From NCBI RefSeq assembly GCF_000430705.1, contig NZ_AUMN01000011.1, forward strand, positions 62,001 to 126,000: a DNA stretch of 64,000 bases, written 5' to 3'. The notes beneath the pieces were generated by a model, which saw only the letters and a program-made list of their open reading frames with translations, was not told the origin of the DNA and did not search any database. The translations under genes and the position numbers were made by a program. Each line of letters starts with the position of its first letter. Position 1 is the first letter of the stretch. Of the stretch, positions 1 through 8,036 are shown one piece after another. Source of the stretch: Arthrobacter castelli DSM 16402. GTDB lineage: Bacteria; Actinomycetota; Actinomycetes; Actinomycetales; Micrococcaceae.

Positions 1-733
1 CGGCTTCGAGGGCGTTGATGATTCCCGCTGTCCCCTGCGCGTGGGCCATCACGTATTTGCCCTGCATTCCGGCTTCCTCCACGATCACGCCAATTTCCTC
101 GCGCGTAAACTGGGAATGCGCGGGATCATCGGCCGGTGAGAGGACGCCTCCGGTGGAGCAGATCTTGATGTGATCCGCCCCGGCCCGCAGCATACGCCGC
201 GTTGTCTTCCTGACTTCCTCGACGCCGTCGGCGATTCCGTCCGGGCGGCCGGGGTGCGGTCCAAGGGCAGGGGAACTGACGCCGGATGGTTGCCAGAAAT
301 CGCCGTGCCCGCCGGTCTGGGACATGATGCTGATGGCCAGCCGCATTCTCGGGCCTTCGATCAGACCGGTGTCGACAGCGGTCTTGGCGCCCAGGTCGGC
401 GCCTCCGGCGTCGCGCACGGTGGTAATGCCGGTGTGCAGGGTGGCCTCCAGATTCCGCACGGATTCGTAGAACTGCAGCGAAAACGGCTGCAGGAAGCCT
501 TGGACCGAGCCGGGATTGGAGGTGGTGGCGTGGACGTGCAGGTCGATCAGGCCGGGTAGCACTGTCTTGCCGGTGCAGTCGACGACGTCGGCATGGGAGT
601 AAGCGGGTTCGTGGCCGGCATCTGGCCCGACGGCGGCAACGGATCCGCCGTCGAAGACCACGTCGTTGCTGCCGTGCAGGAACTGCGTTCCATCGAAGAC
701 GTGTGCGTTCCGGAAGACGATTGGCTGGGACAC
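1..733 (-). CDS. Metal-dependent amidohydrolase, C-terminus cut by window edge
   Basis: The minus-strand frame is open from a GTG at 733 to the window edge (244 codons). An in-frame TAA lies two codons upstream, and AAAGGG is a Shine-Dalgarno (SD) sequence before the GTG. The protein begins SQPIVFRNAHVFDG, the usual N-terminal beta-sandwich of amidohydrolases. Around residue 65 it has GLIDLHVHATT, whose HxH is the first metal-ligand motif. Later come a TTVRDAGG segment and IKICSTGGV, which carries the lysine often carbamylated in this superfamily. Xaa-Pro dipeptidase-like and imidazolonepropionase-like proteins share this layout. The substrate cannot be told. The C-terminal half, with the remaining His and Asp ligands, is outside the window. 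Confidence 0.8.
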   Translation of the reverse strand, partial: MSQPIVFRNAHVFDGTQFLHGSNDVVFDGGSVAAVGPDAGHEPAYSHADVVDCTGKTVLPGLIDLHVHATTSNPGSVQGFLQPFSLQFYESVRNLEATLHTGITTVRDAGGADLGAKTAVDTGLIEGPRMRLAISIMSQTGGHGDFWQPSGVSSPALGPHPGRPDGIADGVEEVRKTTRRMLRAGADHIKICSTGGVLSPADDPAHSQFTREEIGVIVEEAGMQGKYVMAHAQGTAGIINALEA

Positions 734-821
734 CCTTTACCCTTTCGCTGGCGGCCGTGGGCGTCATCACCCACAGCCCCATCCTAACGAAATTGGCCGC
801 GGCGCCAGTGATAGGCCAAGA

Positions 822-1640
822 CTATGCCGATTCAAACGTCGTGTATTCTCCGCATGCTTGGACTCTGCGCGCCATTGGTGGATATTGGTTTTCCCAATCA
901 GAAGGCGGATCGAATATTAGACTTCCCTCAAGTTCCCGCATCGCCCATTCTGATCTGAGAGCGACAGATAAGGAGTCGCCGTCGATGTTCTGGCTGCGGG
1001 CAAGGACCACGAGGTCGACAAGGTCGCGCACCCGGCTGGATCTGCCACCCGAGGAACCATACCGTGCCTGGGTGGCGCATACCTTGTCCGCTACGTGATC
1101 CACAACGGGATACAGTTGCATTCTTATGGGACTCATTCCCTCAATCTCGAACACCGACTGAGCGACTTCCTCGGGGGCCGAGGTCATGACCGGGCCAACC
1201 ACCAGATCCACCTTGACCGGATTTAGTTTCGTTATTCCACAATAGGCATCGAAGATCACTCGGCACCCTTCCACAGCTGGCTGGTCCTGTCCCTGACCGC
1301 CGGGAACTCGCTGGACTGCTTCAAATCGAAGATGGTCGTCTACCCCGCGATTAGCTGCAGTAATAAGTTCGGCATAGGCAGATTCGAGGTCGTCAAGTTG
1401 GCGCAGCAAATCGACATCCTGCGTCGTGCGGGCGTCGGCCACCCGGGCCAGGACCGCGCTGCATCCTTTCAGCACCCGTTGTTCCTTCGCGCTGAAAATT
1501 CGAACGAGAAACCTCTCATGCACGAATTGGCGCAGGATCTCATCGACGGGGCGGCCGTTGTCCTTTGCTGCATTCTTCGCGTGCTATGTGATGGCCCGCC
1601 AGAAAGCCTGGCTGGTTTTGTAACTTGCAGGAGCCCTCAT
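822..1640 (-). pseudogene. AbiEii-type nucleotidyltransferase toxin, interrupted by TAG at codon 19
   Basis: The frame starts at ATG 1640, which overlaps the upstream antitoxin stop as ATGA. It runs 272 codons with one in-frame TAG at 1584-1586. On both sides of the stop the reading fits one AbiEii-like protein: SQAFWRAIT before it, then GRPVDEILRQFVHERFL, a VLKG segment, TTQDVDL (the DxD-like nucleotidyltransferase motif), DHVADKVCA and VRDLVDLVVLA. The usual LKGG is LKGC here, so the glycine pair of the active-site loop is also damaged. A GTG at 1523 could restart translation of a 233-residue product. The family adds nucleotides to target RNA and is neutralised by AbiEi. Decay is the simplest reading; suppression of the stop cannot be excluded. 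Confidence 0.75.
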
Positions 1641-2623
1641 TGGTCTGTCTCTCCATTGGCGTCTTCTGCAACCGTCTCGGCAGCCGAACTCCTCGCCATC
1701 GGCTTCGCGCGTGTGCGAGACACCTCGTCGCGCATAGCGGCTTGAAGCGCGGCGTTCTTGCCGATTAGAGTTCCTACAGATTTTATGCTGGGTGCTGCAG
1801 AGTTCGTGAGCGCCTGGGCAGTCGCGGGGCCTACGTCGAGTATCGCTGCCCGTTTGAGCGCCTGGACAGTCGAGGGGACCATATCCGGGACGGGCATTCC
1901 CTCGATGAGGTCCCGGTACTGCTGGACAGCGGACGTGGCGATGAACCGGCCAATGGCTGATTCCGCGATGGACTTGGTCAGCGCCGCGGCGCTGAGTCCC
2001 ACTAGGTCCAGCAGGTACTCCAGAAGCTCAGGCCCATCCCGGTGACCTGTGCGATGAGCAACCTGCTCCAGTTTCCCGCTGAGCTTTGACATGTCCAGAA
2101 TGCCGGAACGATGACCATCTTCGATGGCAGTTGCGACATGCGTGAGGTCGTGATGGTCGCGAATGAGGTCAGCGATGGTTCGTTCCGGCCCTGTGGTGGG
2201 GAGCCCGTCAACGAGCACGACATCGTCTGGCGAAATCTGGAGCCGGTGAAGTCACATGGTACGGACCGTTTGTTTCCGACGGAGCGTATTGAATTCGGGA
2301 ACGTCGTGCAGCAGATCGCCCATGCCGTGCAGGCGGGCCGCGGAGGAATGGGAAGCGACAATCCCTTCCCTGTCATTGGTTACCCGTTGCTCCGCAGTGG
2401 AGCCTGAACCCAGGCTTAGCCAGGCGGCGTGGAGAGTTTGGAACCTGTCGGTGCTCGACGTCACGCCATAGACGCCTTGCTCTACACGTTCAAGCATGCC
2501 TTTTCGGGCGAGCCTCCCCAGCTGCACCCGACTGACCCCATGCTCCGTGGCCTGCTTGGTGGTCAGCAGCCCCCATTGGCTGCCCGCGAGGTCACTCACC
2601 GTAGCAACCACTTCAGAACTCAT
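1637..2623 (-). pseudogene. AbiEi-family antitoxin, interrupted by TGA at codon 124
   Basis: The frame from ATG 2623 encodes an N-terminal winged-helix AbiEi antitoxin domain (GLLTTKQATEHGVSRVQLGRL, then LERVEQGVYGV). It then hits an in-frame TGA at 2252-2254. The same frame continues without a shift: HRLQISPDDVVLVDGLPTTG and PERTIADLIRD are the expected continuation, and it ends at 1637. CGA to TGA is a plausible single transition. A GTG at 2218 could restart the C-terminal part. The gene overlaps the toxin start by 4 bp, so the pair was translationally coupled. Its promoter region keeps a perfect palindrome. AbiEi proteins are known to repress their own operon through such repeats. Confidence 0.75.
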
Positions 2624-2624
2624 G

Positions 2625-2657
2625 CTGAGTTTGTATCAATATAAGATACAAACTCAG
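2625..2657. promoter_or_regulatory. Perfect 13-bp inverted repeat, likely AbiEi operator/promoter
   Basis: The arms CTGAGTTTGTATC (2625-2637) and GATACAAACTCAG (2645-2657) are perfectly complementary around an AATATAA spacer. The repeat ends 1 bp before the antitoxin ATG. On the minus strand the centre reads TTATATTGAT, a likely -10 box. Its position would give a nearly leaderless mRNA, and no SD is visible before the ATG. It resembles the autoregulatory operator known for AbiE systems. Confidence 0.6.
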
Positions 2658-2732
2658 TACCGATGTGACTATCGACTTTCTTACTGATTTGGCACCAGAG
2701 AGGAAGCGAGCCAAAAACGCCGGCCGCTTTGC

Positions 2733-3611
2733 TTAGGCGTAGGCGTCCTGCGTCCACAGGTGGAACAGTGCATACGCGCGGTGTGGGCGCCAGGGCTCTG
2801 ACAGCGCCGAGGCCTGGGCTGCGGTCTTGACGCCGAGCGCACGGCGGAGCACCAGATCGCCGGATGGATAGGCATCCCGGTCCGCATTGACCCGTACGGC
2901 CAGGTAATCCGCCGTCCATGGGCCGATGCCGGCAATGGCGAGGAGCGCTGTCCGAGTTTCCTCCTGGTGGGCCCCACGAACCAGCCGCAATGTGCCGGAA
3001 GCGGCGGCCGCTGCCACCGCATGGACAGTCTTCGCACGGGAGCCGGTCAGCCCAACGGCCGCTCGCAGTTCCTCCACTGGGACGGCGGCCAGGGTTTCGG
3101 GGTCCGGAAACGCCAGGTACCCGTCGGACACCGAAGTTCCATACGCCTCCGCCAACCGGCCGCCGAAGGTGCGCGCCGCGGCAAGCGAGACTTGCTGACC
3201 CATCACGGTCAGCACGGCCGTTTCGAACCCGTCCACCGTTCCCAGCACCCGCAGCCCGGGCCGCTTCGCCACCAGTGGGGCAAGTTGCGCGTGGTTGCTG
3301 AGCGCGGCGTCGATAATCGCCGGATCGGCGTCGAGATCGAGCCAGTGCCGCACCCGTTGTTCCACCTCGTCGGCGATGGCTGAGGCGGCTGGGGCAGGCA
3401 CGGCTTCCCGTGTCCTAATCGTCAAGTCCACCTGCCCCGGAACCTGGAATCCAACGGTGACGACGACGGGACCGCCGCCGGTCTTGATGGTCCGGGTATG
3501 GGTCCGCGCCGCCGGGTCCGTCGCCTCCAGTCCGGGGACCGCGTGGGCCGCGAGCGCCGCCAGTAACGCGTCGGAGGCGTAGGGCTGGCGGTAGGCCAGG
3601 GTGCGGTGCAT
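2733..3611 (-). CDS. alkA: DNA-3-methyladenine glycosylase II (AlkA-like)
   Basis: This 292-residue base-excision glycosylase should remove alkylated purines from DNA. The N-terminal 100 residues (MHRTLAYRQPYASDALLAAL...) match the AlkA_N beta domain. A helix-hairpin-helix follows at about 225-240 (LLAIAGIGPWTADYLAVRV), then YPSGDLVLRRAL, whose Asp is the catalytic residue of the HhH-GPD family. There is no Ada-type methyl-transfer domain, so this is the stand-alone form. It stops 74 bp from the decayed AbiE operon. A Tag glycosylase lies 7 kb away, so the window holds both bacterial 3-methyladenine glycosylase types. Confidence 0.9.
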   Translation of the reverse strand: MHRTLAYRQPYASDALLAALAAHAVPGLEATDPAARTHTRTIKTGGGPVVVTVGFQVPGQVDLTIRTREAVPAPAASAIADEVEQRVRHWLDLDADPAIIDAALSNHAQLAPLVAKRPGLRVLGTVDGFETAVLTVMGQQVSLAAARTFGGRLAEAYGTSVSDGYLAFPDPETLAAVPVEELRAAVGLTGSRAKTVHAVAAAAASGTLRLVRGAHQEETRTALLAIAGIGPWTADYLAVRVNADRDAYPSGDLVLRRALGVKTAAQASALSEPWRPHRAYALFHLWTQDAYA

Positions 3612-3616
3612 TCAGC

Positions 3617-5101
3617 TCATTCCTTGTCGACTCCCTCTTCGGCTACCGGTACTTCCTTCCCGTCGCAGTCCAGCACTTTGCCATCCTTGATGGTATCGCC
3701 TTCCCGGAATGCCTTGAGCTGCTCGGGGCGGATGGACCGCGCCGTGCCAGCCACAAACACGGAGGAGTCTTTCGCGTTGCCAACCTTGATACGGTTGAAC
3801 ACCACATTCAGCAACACCGCCATCACCGCGGCGGAGCTGATGCCGGAGTGGAAGATGGTGGCGAACCAGTCGGGGAAGTTGTCATAGAAAGTGGGGGCGA
3901 CAATCGGGATCATCCCGAACGCCAGCGACGTCGCCACGATCACCAGATTCATGTTGTCTTTGTAGTCCACTTTGGCCAGGGTGCGGATGCCGCTGGCGGC
4001 CACAGTGCCAAACAGCACCACGCCTGCCCCGCCGAGCACCGGCGTCGGAACCGCCGCGACCACCCGGCCGAGCACCGGCAGCAGCCCCAGCACCAGCATG
4101 ATGACGCCGCCGGCGCTGACCACAAACCTGCTCTTGACGCCCGTAATGGCCACCAGTCCCACGTTCTGGGCGAACGCGGTTTGGGTGAAGGAGTTGAAGA
4201 TCGGCGCGATCGCGCTGGAGAGCATGTCCGCGCGCAGTCCGTCGCCGATCCTGCGCGATCCGGTTTCGGTGTCCACGATTTCGCCCACGGCGAGGATATC
4301 CGCCGTCGTCTCCGTCATGGTCACCAGCACCACAATGGTCATCGAGATGATGCTGGCGACTTCGAAGACCGGCCAACCGAACGCGAATGGCTGCGGAACC
4401 GCGATAATCGGCCCATCGGAGACGTTGGAAAAGTCGGTCATCCCCAACGCGGCGGCGATCAAGGTGCCCGCCACGATGGAAATCAGGATCGACAGCCGGG
4501 AGATAGCGGCGCTGCCGATCTTGCTGCACACCAGCACGATCAACAGCGTCAACGCGGCCAGCCCGATGTTGGCCAGACTGCCATAGCTTTCCGCTTCCGA
4601 GTCCCCGCCCATCGCCCAGTTCGCCGCAACCGGCATCAGGGTCAAGCCAATGGTGGTAATGACAATTCCCGTCACCACCGGCGGGAAGAAGCGGATGACT
4701 TTGGCGAAGAAGGGCGCAATCACCAGGCCAATGACGCCGGCCGCGAGCACCGAGCCGAAGACTGCCTGGATGCCGCCACCGGTTTCGAGGATGGCAATCA
4801 TCGTCGCGACGCCGGCGAAGGAGACACCTTGGACCAGTGGCAGCTGGGAGCCGAAGAAGGGTATCCCCCAGCTCTGCAGGATGGTCGCCGCTCCGCCGAT
4901 GAAGAGAGCCGAGGCGATCAGCACGGCAATTTCATCCGGCCCCAGTCCGGCCGCCGACCCCACGATCAGCGGGACGGCGATGATGCCTCCGTACATCGTC
5001 AGGACGTGCTGCAGTCCGAACGTGAAGGACCGCCCCACCGGCAATCGTTCGTCCTCAGGCCTGTTCCTGTTCTTAACAGCCTTAGCTGCGTTCCGCTTCA
5101 T
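3617..5101 (-). CDS. Nucleobase:cation symporter-2 (uracil-xanthine/urate permease type)
   Basis: This 494-residue membrane transporter belongs to the NCS2/NAT family. GLQHVLTMYGG near the start contains the conserved QH of TM1. AQNVGLVAITG fits the NAT signature QNxGxxxxT[RKG]. About 14 hydrophobic segments are visible. I place the start at ATG 5101, preceded by GAGAGG; an ATG at 5158 would add 19 poorly hydrophobic residues. The gene is divergent from 8-oxoguanine deaminase, which points to a purine (xanthine, urate or oxidised guanine) substrate rather than uracil. The C-terminal 60 residues are a charged cytoplasmic tail. Substrate specificity is inferred from context only. Confidence 0.9.
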   Translation of the reverse strand: MKRNAAKAVKNRNRPEDERLPVGRSFTFGLQHVLTMYGGIIAVPLIVGSAAGLGPDEIAVLIASALFIGGAATILQSWGIPFFGSQLPLVQGVSFAGVATMIAILETGGGIQAVFGSVLAAGVIGLVIAPFFAKVIRFFPPVVTGIVITTIGLTLMPVAANWAMGGDSEAESYGSLANIGLAALTLLIVLVCSKIGSAAISRLSILISIVAGTLIAAALGMTDFSNVSDGPIIAVPQPFAFGWPVFEVASIISMTIVVLVTMTETTADILAVGEIVDTETGSRRIGDGLRADMLSSAIAPIFNSFTQTAFAQNVGLVAITGVKSRFVVSAGGVIMLVLGLLPVLGRVVAAVPTPVLGGAGVVLFGTVAASGIRTLAKVDYKDNMNLVIVATSLAFGMIPIVAPTFYDNFPDWFATIFHSGISSAAVMAVLLNVVFNRIKVGNAKDSSVFVAGTARSIRPEQLKAFREGDTIKDGKVLDCDGKEVPVAEEGVDKE

Positions 5102-5365
5102 AGCCGACCTCTCATATCCGACGGCGCGCTCCCCACGCGCCAAGCATGACAGTGACATTACTCACGGCGCGGAGCTTTGCGCAATAGTTTTTTGAAATTC
5201 TTTTTTCAGATTATGAAACTTCGTCGCGGTTGCGGTGGTATGGTGATTGCTATCCGTTGAGGCGGATCCTGGATCAGCAGACAGGACAACACTGAGCTGG
5301 CGGCATCGATGCCGGTGGCAGCCGGTATTGGCCGGTGCCGCGTGCGCATCGAGCGAAGGATTCCC
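5102..5365. promoter_or_regulatory. Divergent promoter region between purine permease and deaminase
   Basis: This 264-bp non-coding gap holds an AT-rich core at about 5190-5220, unusual for this GC-rich DNA. The core contains TGAAA and TTTCA half-sites in inverted orientation, with TTATGAAACTTCG beside them. This is a likely shared operator and divergent promoter for the two purine genes. No regulator gene is adjacent. The rest shows no recognisable element. Confidence 0.4.
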
Positions 5366-6724
5366 ATGACCGAGAAGCGGCTATGGCTGCGCAATCCGAG
5401 GGGCGTTTTCACCGCCAACGACCTGGACGCTGACGGCGGAGTGGTGGTTGAAGGCAGCTCAATCGTGGAGCTGGTCCCCGCGGGGCAGAGGCCCGCAACC
5501 GGTTATGACGAGGGCTTTGAAGCCCGCGACCATGTCATTCTCCCCGGGCTGGTCAACACGCATCACCACTTCTACCAAACGCTGACCCGCGTCTGGGCGC
5601 CGGTGGTCAACGTCCCGCTGTTCCCGTGGCTGGTTAACCTGTATCCCGTGTGGGCGCGGCTGACTCCGCGCGATCTGGAGCTGGCGACCACTGTTGCCCT
5701 CGCCGAATTGCTGCTGTCCGGATGCACCACGGCGGCGGATCACCACTACCTCTTCCCGGGCGGGATGGAGGATTCGATCGATATCCAGGTCTCCGTGGTC
5801 AGGAATTTGGGGATGCGTGCCCTTCTCACCCGTGGCTCCATGACTCTGGGCGAGGACGACGGCGGCCTGCCGCCCCGGCAAACCGTCCAGCAAGCGGAGG
5901 TCATCCTGGCCGACAGCAAACGGCTGATACAGCAGCACCACGAGCGCGGCCACGGCGCCCGGATACAGATCGGACTGGCACCATGCTCGCCGTTCTCGGT
6001 CACCACGGACATCATGCGCGACAGTGCCGCAATGGCCGCCGAGCACGATGTCCGGCTCCATACCCACTTGGCGGAGACAATCGACGAAGAGGATTTCTGC
6101 CGCGACATGTTCGGACTGCGGACCGTCGATTACCTGGAGAGCGTGGGCTGGCTGTCACCGAGGACCTGGCTGGCCCACGGCGTGCACTTCAATGATGAGG
6201 AGATCGCGCGGCTGGGTGCTGCCGGCGTCGGCATTGCCCACTGTCCGACGTCGAACATGCGGCTGGCCTCCGGGATCTGCCGGGCTGTTGAGCTGGAAGA
6301 CGCCGGCGCCGTCGTCGGCCTTGGGGTGGACGGCTCGGCTTCCAACGACGGATCCAACCTGATGCTGGAAGCCCGGCAGGCACTCTACGTGCAACGGCTG
6401 CGCTACGGGGCCGAGCAGGCAACACCCGAGCGGGCGCTGGGGTGGGCCACCAAAGGTTCCGCGCGCGCCTTGGGGCGGGACGACGTCGGCGAGATCGCCG
6501 CGGGCAAGCAGGCTGACCTGGCGCTGTTCAAGACGGACGACATTCGTTTTTCGGGTAGCCACGATCCGGTCGCCGCGTTGCTGCTGTGCGGGGCCGAACG
6601 TGCAGACCGGGTGATGGTCGGCGGGCAATGGCGGGTGGTCGACGGAGAGATCGACGGGCTGGACCTGCCGGCCTTGATCGCGGAGCATTCCGCCGCCGCC
6701 CGCCGGATGGTCGCGGGAATGTAG
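5366..6724 (+). CDS. 8-oxoguanine deaminase (amidohydrolase/chlorohydrolase family)
   Basis: The 452-residue product belongs to the TrzA/AtzA-like amidohydrolases. NTHHHFYQTLTR near residue 70 carries the HxH metal ligands. HLAET (about 233) gives the next His, and GLGVDGSASNDGSN (about 322) gives the catalytic metal-binding Asp. The combination HHFYQTLTR...GVDGSASND is typical of 8-oxoguanine deaminases, which convert 8-oxoguanine to urate and ammonia. The start is ATG 5366 with AAGGA 6 bp upstream, not the earlier ATG at 5309. The divergent NCS2 permease fits uptake of the same purines. A related guanine or hydroxyatrazine-type substrate is the main alternative. Confidence 0.85.
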   Translation: MTEKRLWLRNPRGVFTANDLDADGGVVVEGSSIVELVPAGQRPATGYDEGFEARDHVILPGLVNTHHHFYQTLTRVWAPVVNVPLFPWLVNLYPVWARLTPRDLELATTVALAELLLSGCTTAADHHYLFPGGMEDSIDIQVSVVRNLGMRALLTRGSMTLGEDDGGLPPRQTVQQAEVILADSKRLIQQHHERGHGARIQIGLAPCSPFSVTTDIMRDSAAMAAEHDVRLHTHLAETIDEEDFCRDMFGLRTVDYLESVGWLSPRTWLAHGVHFNDEEIARLGAAGVGIAHCPTSNMRLASGICRAVELEDAGAVVGLGVDGSASNDGSNLMLEARQALYVQRLRYGAEQATPERALGWATKGSARALGRDDVGEIAAGKQADLALFKTDDIRFSGSHDPVAALLLCGAERADRVMVGGQWRVVDGEIDGLDLPALIAEHSAAARRMVAGM

Positions 6725-6736
6725 GAGATGGGAACC

Positions 6737-7312
6737 ATGGGTTGGGAGACGTATCCACTGACGCCGGACCGGTTCGAAGACTTTTCTGACGTTATCAATC
6801 CGAACCGCCGCGCGAACCATTGCTGGTGCCTGTCACAACGGCTGAGCACCGGCGATATTGAGCGGCTCGGCGATGGGGACCGCGAGCAGGCCATGCGCCG
6901 GCTGTGCGAACGTGACCATCCGCCCGGCGTGGTGACCTACTTCGACGGCGACCCGGTGGGCTGGTGCAATATCGGCCCCAGGGCAGAGATGAGCCGCCTG
7001 GCGCGCTCGCGCACCATCCGCCCGGTGGACGATGTGCCCGTGTGGAGCATCATCTGCATTGTCGTCCGTCCCGGGCATCGGCGGCAGGGCGTGACGGGCC
7101 AGCTGCTTGAAGGCGCGATTGACTATGCCACCTCGCACGGGGCTCCCGCCGTGGAAGCTTATCCCGTCGACCCTGCCGACCGGATGGATACGGTGATGGC
7201 CTACGTGGGAACCAAACCGATGTTCGAGCGGGCTGGATTCCGGATGATAGGAACCACCGGCGCCGTGTCGAGCCGCTTGCCGCGATTGATCATGCGGCTG
7301 GACCTCGCTTGA
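6737..7312 (+). CDS. GNAT family N-acetyltransferase
   Basis: This 191-residue acetyltransferase has the GNAT acetyl-CoA loop around residue 110 (VRPGHRRQGVTGQLL, the RRxGxxxxL motif). The NHCWCLSQRL segment near its start is shared by a GNAT subfamily with YPVD and CxFxR-type C-termini. I favour ATG 6737, because AGGAG lies 9 bp upstream; the ATG at 6728 abuts the SD. It starts 12 bp after the deaminase stop, so it is probably co-transcribed. The acceptor substrate is unknown. Confidence 0.8.
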   Translation: MGWETYPLTPDRFEDFSDVINPNRRANHCWCLSQRLSTGDIERLGDGDREQAMRRLCERDHPPGVVTYFDGDPVGWCNIGPRAEMSRLARSRTIRPVDDVPVWSIICIVVRPGHRRQGVTGQLLEGAIDYATSHGAPAVEAYPVDPADRMDTVMAYVGTKPMFERAGFRMIGTTGAVSSRLPRLIMRLDLA

Positions 7313-7364
7313 CCCGGTAGGTGATGCGCGTGGCCAACGGCGTCCCGCTCGTCCGAGCTCCCCA

Positions 7365-7949
7365 TCATCGTCGCGCACCTGCCCATGCCGGGTCCCGGCC
7401 GGTCAGGCCAATAACCCGGTCCACCAGCGGCGCATGATCGGCCACCGCTACCGGCGCGTCGAACAGGCCGGGCGTTCCCTGAGGATTCTCGGCCACTGAT
7501 GCTTGCAGGAACCCGTAGGCGACTTCCAACAGGTGAGGCGGACAGGTGAACTCCTGACCGCTTGCGGCCGCGATATCCCACCCGTGCACAATGACTTCAT
7601 CAAGGGCGACCAGCCCAGCAACATCTCCGGGCAGGTCCACACCGCCCGCTTGGGTGAATCCTTCCCACGCCTCGTCTTTGCGCCACGCTTGGGCGAGCGC
7701 CGCCAGCCGCTTCGGAATGTACGAGCGCCAGCCCAAATTCAATCGGGACATGTCAGCACTTGGCCCCGCTCCTGCCTCCAGGCTGGTCTTGGATGCCGCA
7801 GCGGTAAAGGCCAGGGACAAGCCGGCGACATGATCAATCAGGTCCCCGAGGGACATATCCGGACACGGGGTAGGTACATACAGCTGATGGTCGGCAACTC
7901 CCCGAATCAGCTCTGCCATCGTGTTGGTGGCCGGTTCCAGATCGAGCAT
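7365..7949 (-). CDS. TIGR03086-like metal-binding protein (DinB/mycothiol maleylpyruvate isomerase fold)
   Basis: The 194-residue protein has the DinB-like four-helix layout with the usual metal-site motifs. These are DLIDHVAGLSLAF near residue 45 and DEVIVHGWDIAAASG near 126 (His-x2-Asp). This actinobacterial family includes mycothiol-dependent maleylpyruvate isomerase and bacillithiol-transferase relatives; most members have no known substrate. The start is ATG 7949 behind AGGAGG. It is convergent with the GNAT gene and divergent from the 629-residue gene. Confidence 0.75.
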   Translation of the reverse strand: MLDLEPATNTMAELIRGVADHQLYVPTPCPDMSLGDLIDHVAGLSLAFTAAASKTSLEAGAGPSADMSRLNLGWRSYIPKRLAALAQAWRKDEAWEGFTQAGGVDLPGDVAGLVALDEVIVHGWDIAAASGQEFTCPPHLLEVAYGFLQASVAENPQGTPGLFDAPVAVADHAPLVDRVIGLTGRDPAWAGARR

Positions 7950-8036
7950 GGTTCCTCCTATGGGCGGGTGCACCGATAAGACGATTGAAGTGTCCCGAAA
8001 TCATCGGTACCGCTGCCGACTCCCTAAACTGGGGCC

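Noticed and set aside
126-782. Arg-rich minus-strand frame with an ATG start
   Set aside because: The real amidohydrolase is in another minus frame with a GTG start; this frame is its shadow.
822-1523. An intact shorter AbiEii gene starting at GTG 1523
   Set aside because: Family-like sequence continues upstream in frame through the TAG to an ATG that overlaps the antitoxin stop, so the short frame is the remainder of a longer gene.
2252-2254. Frameshift in the antitoxin
   Set aside because: The downstream family-like sequence is in the same frame; only a TGA interrupts it.
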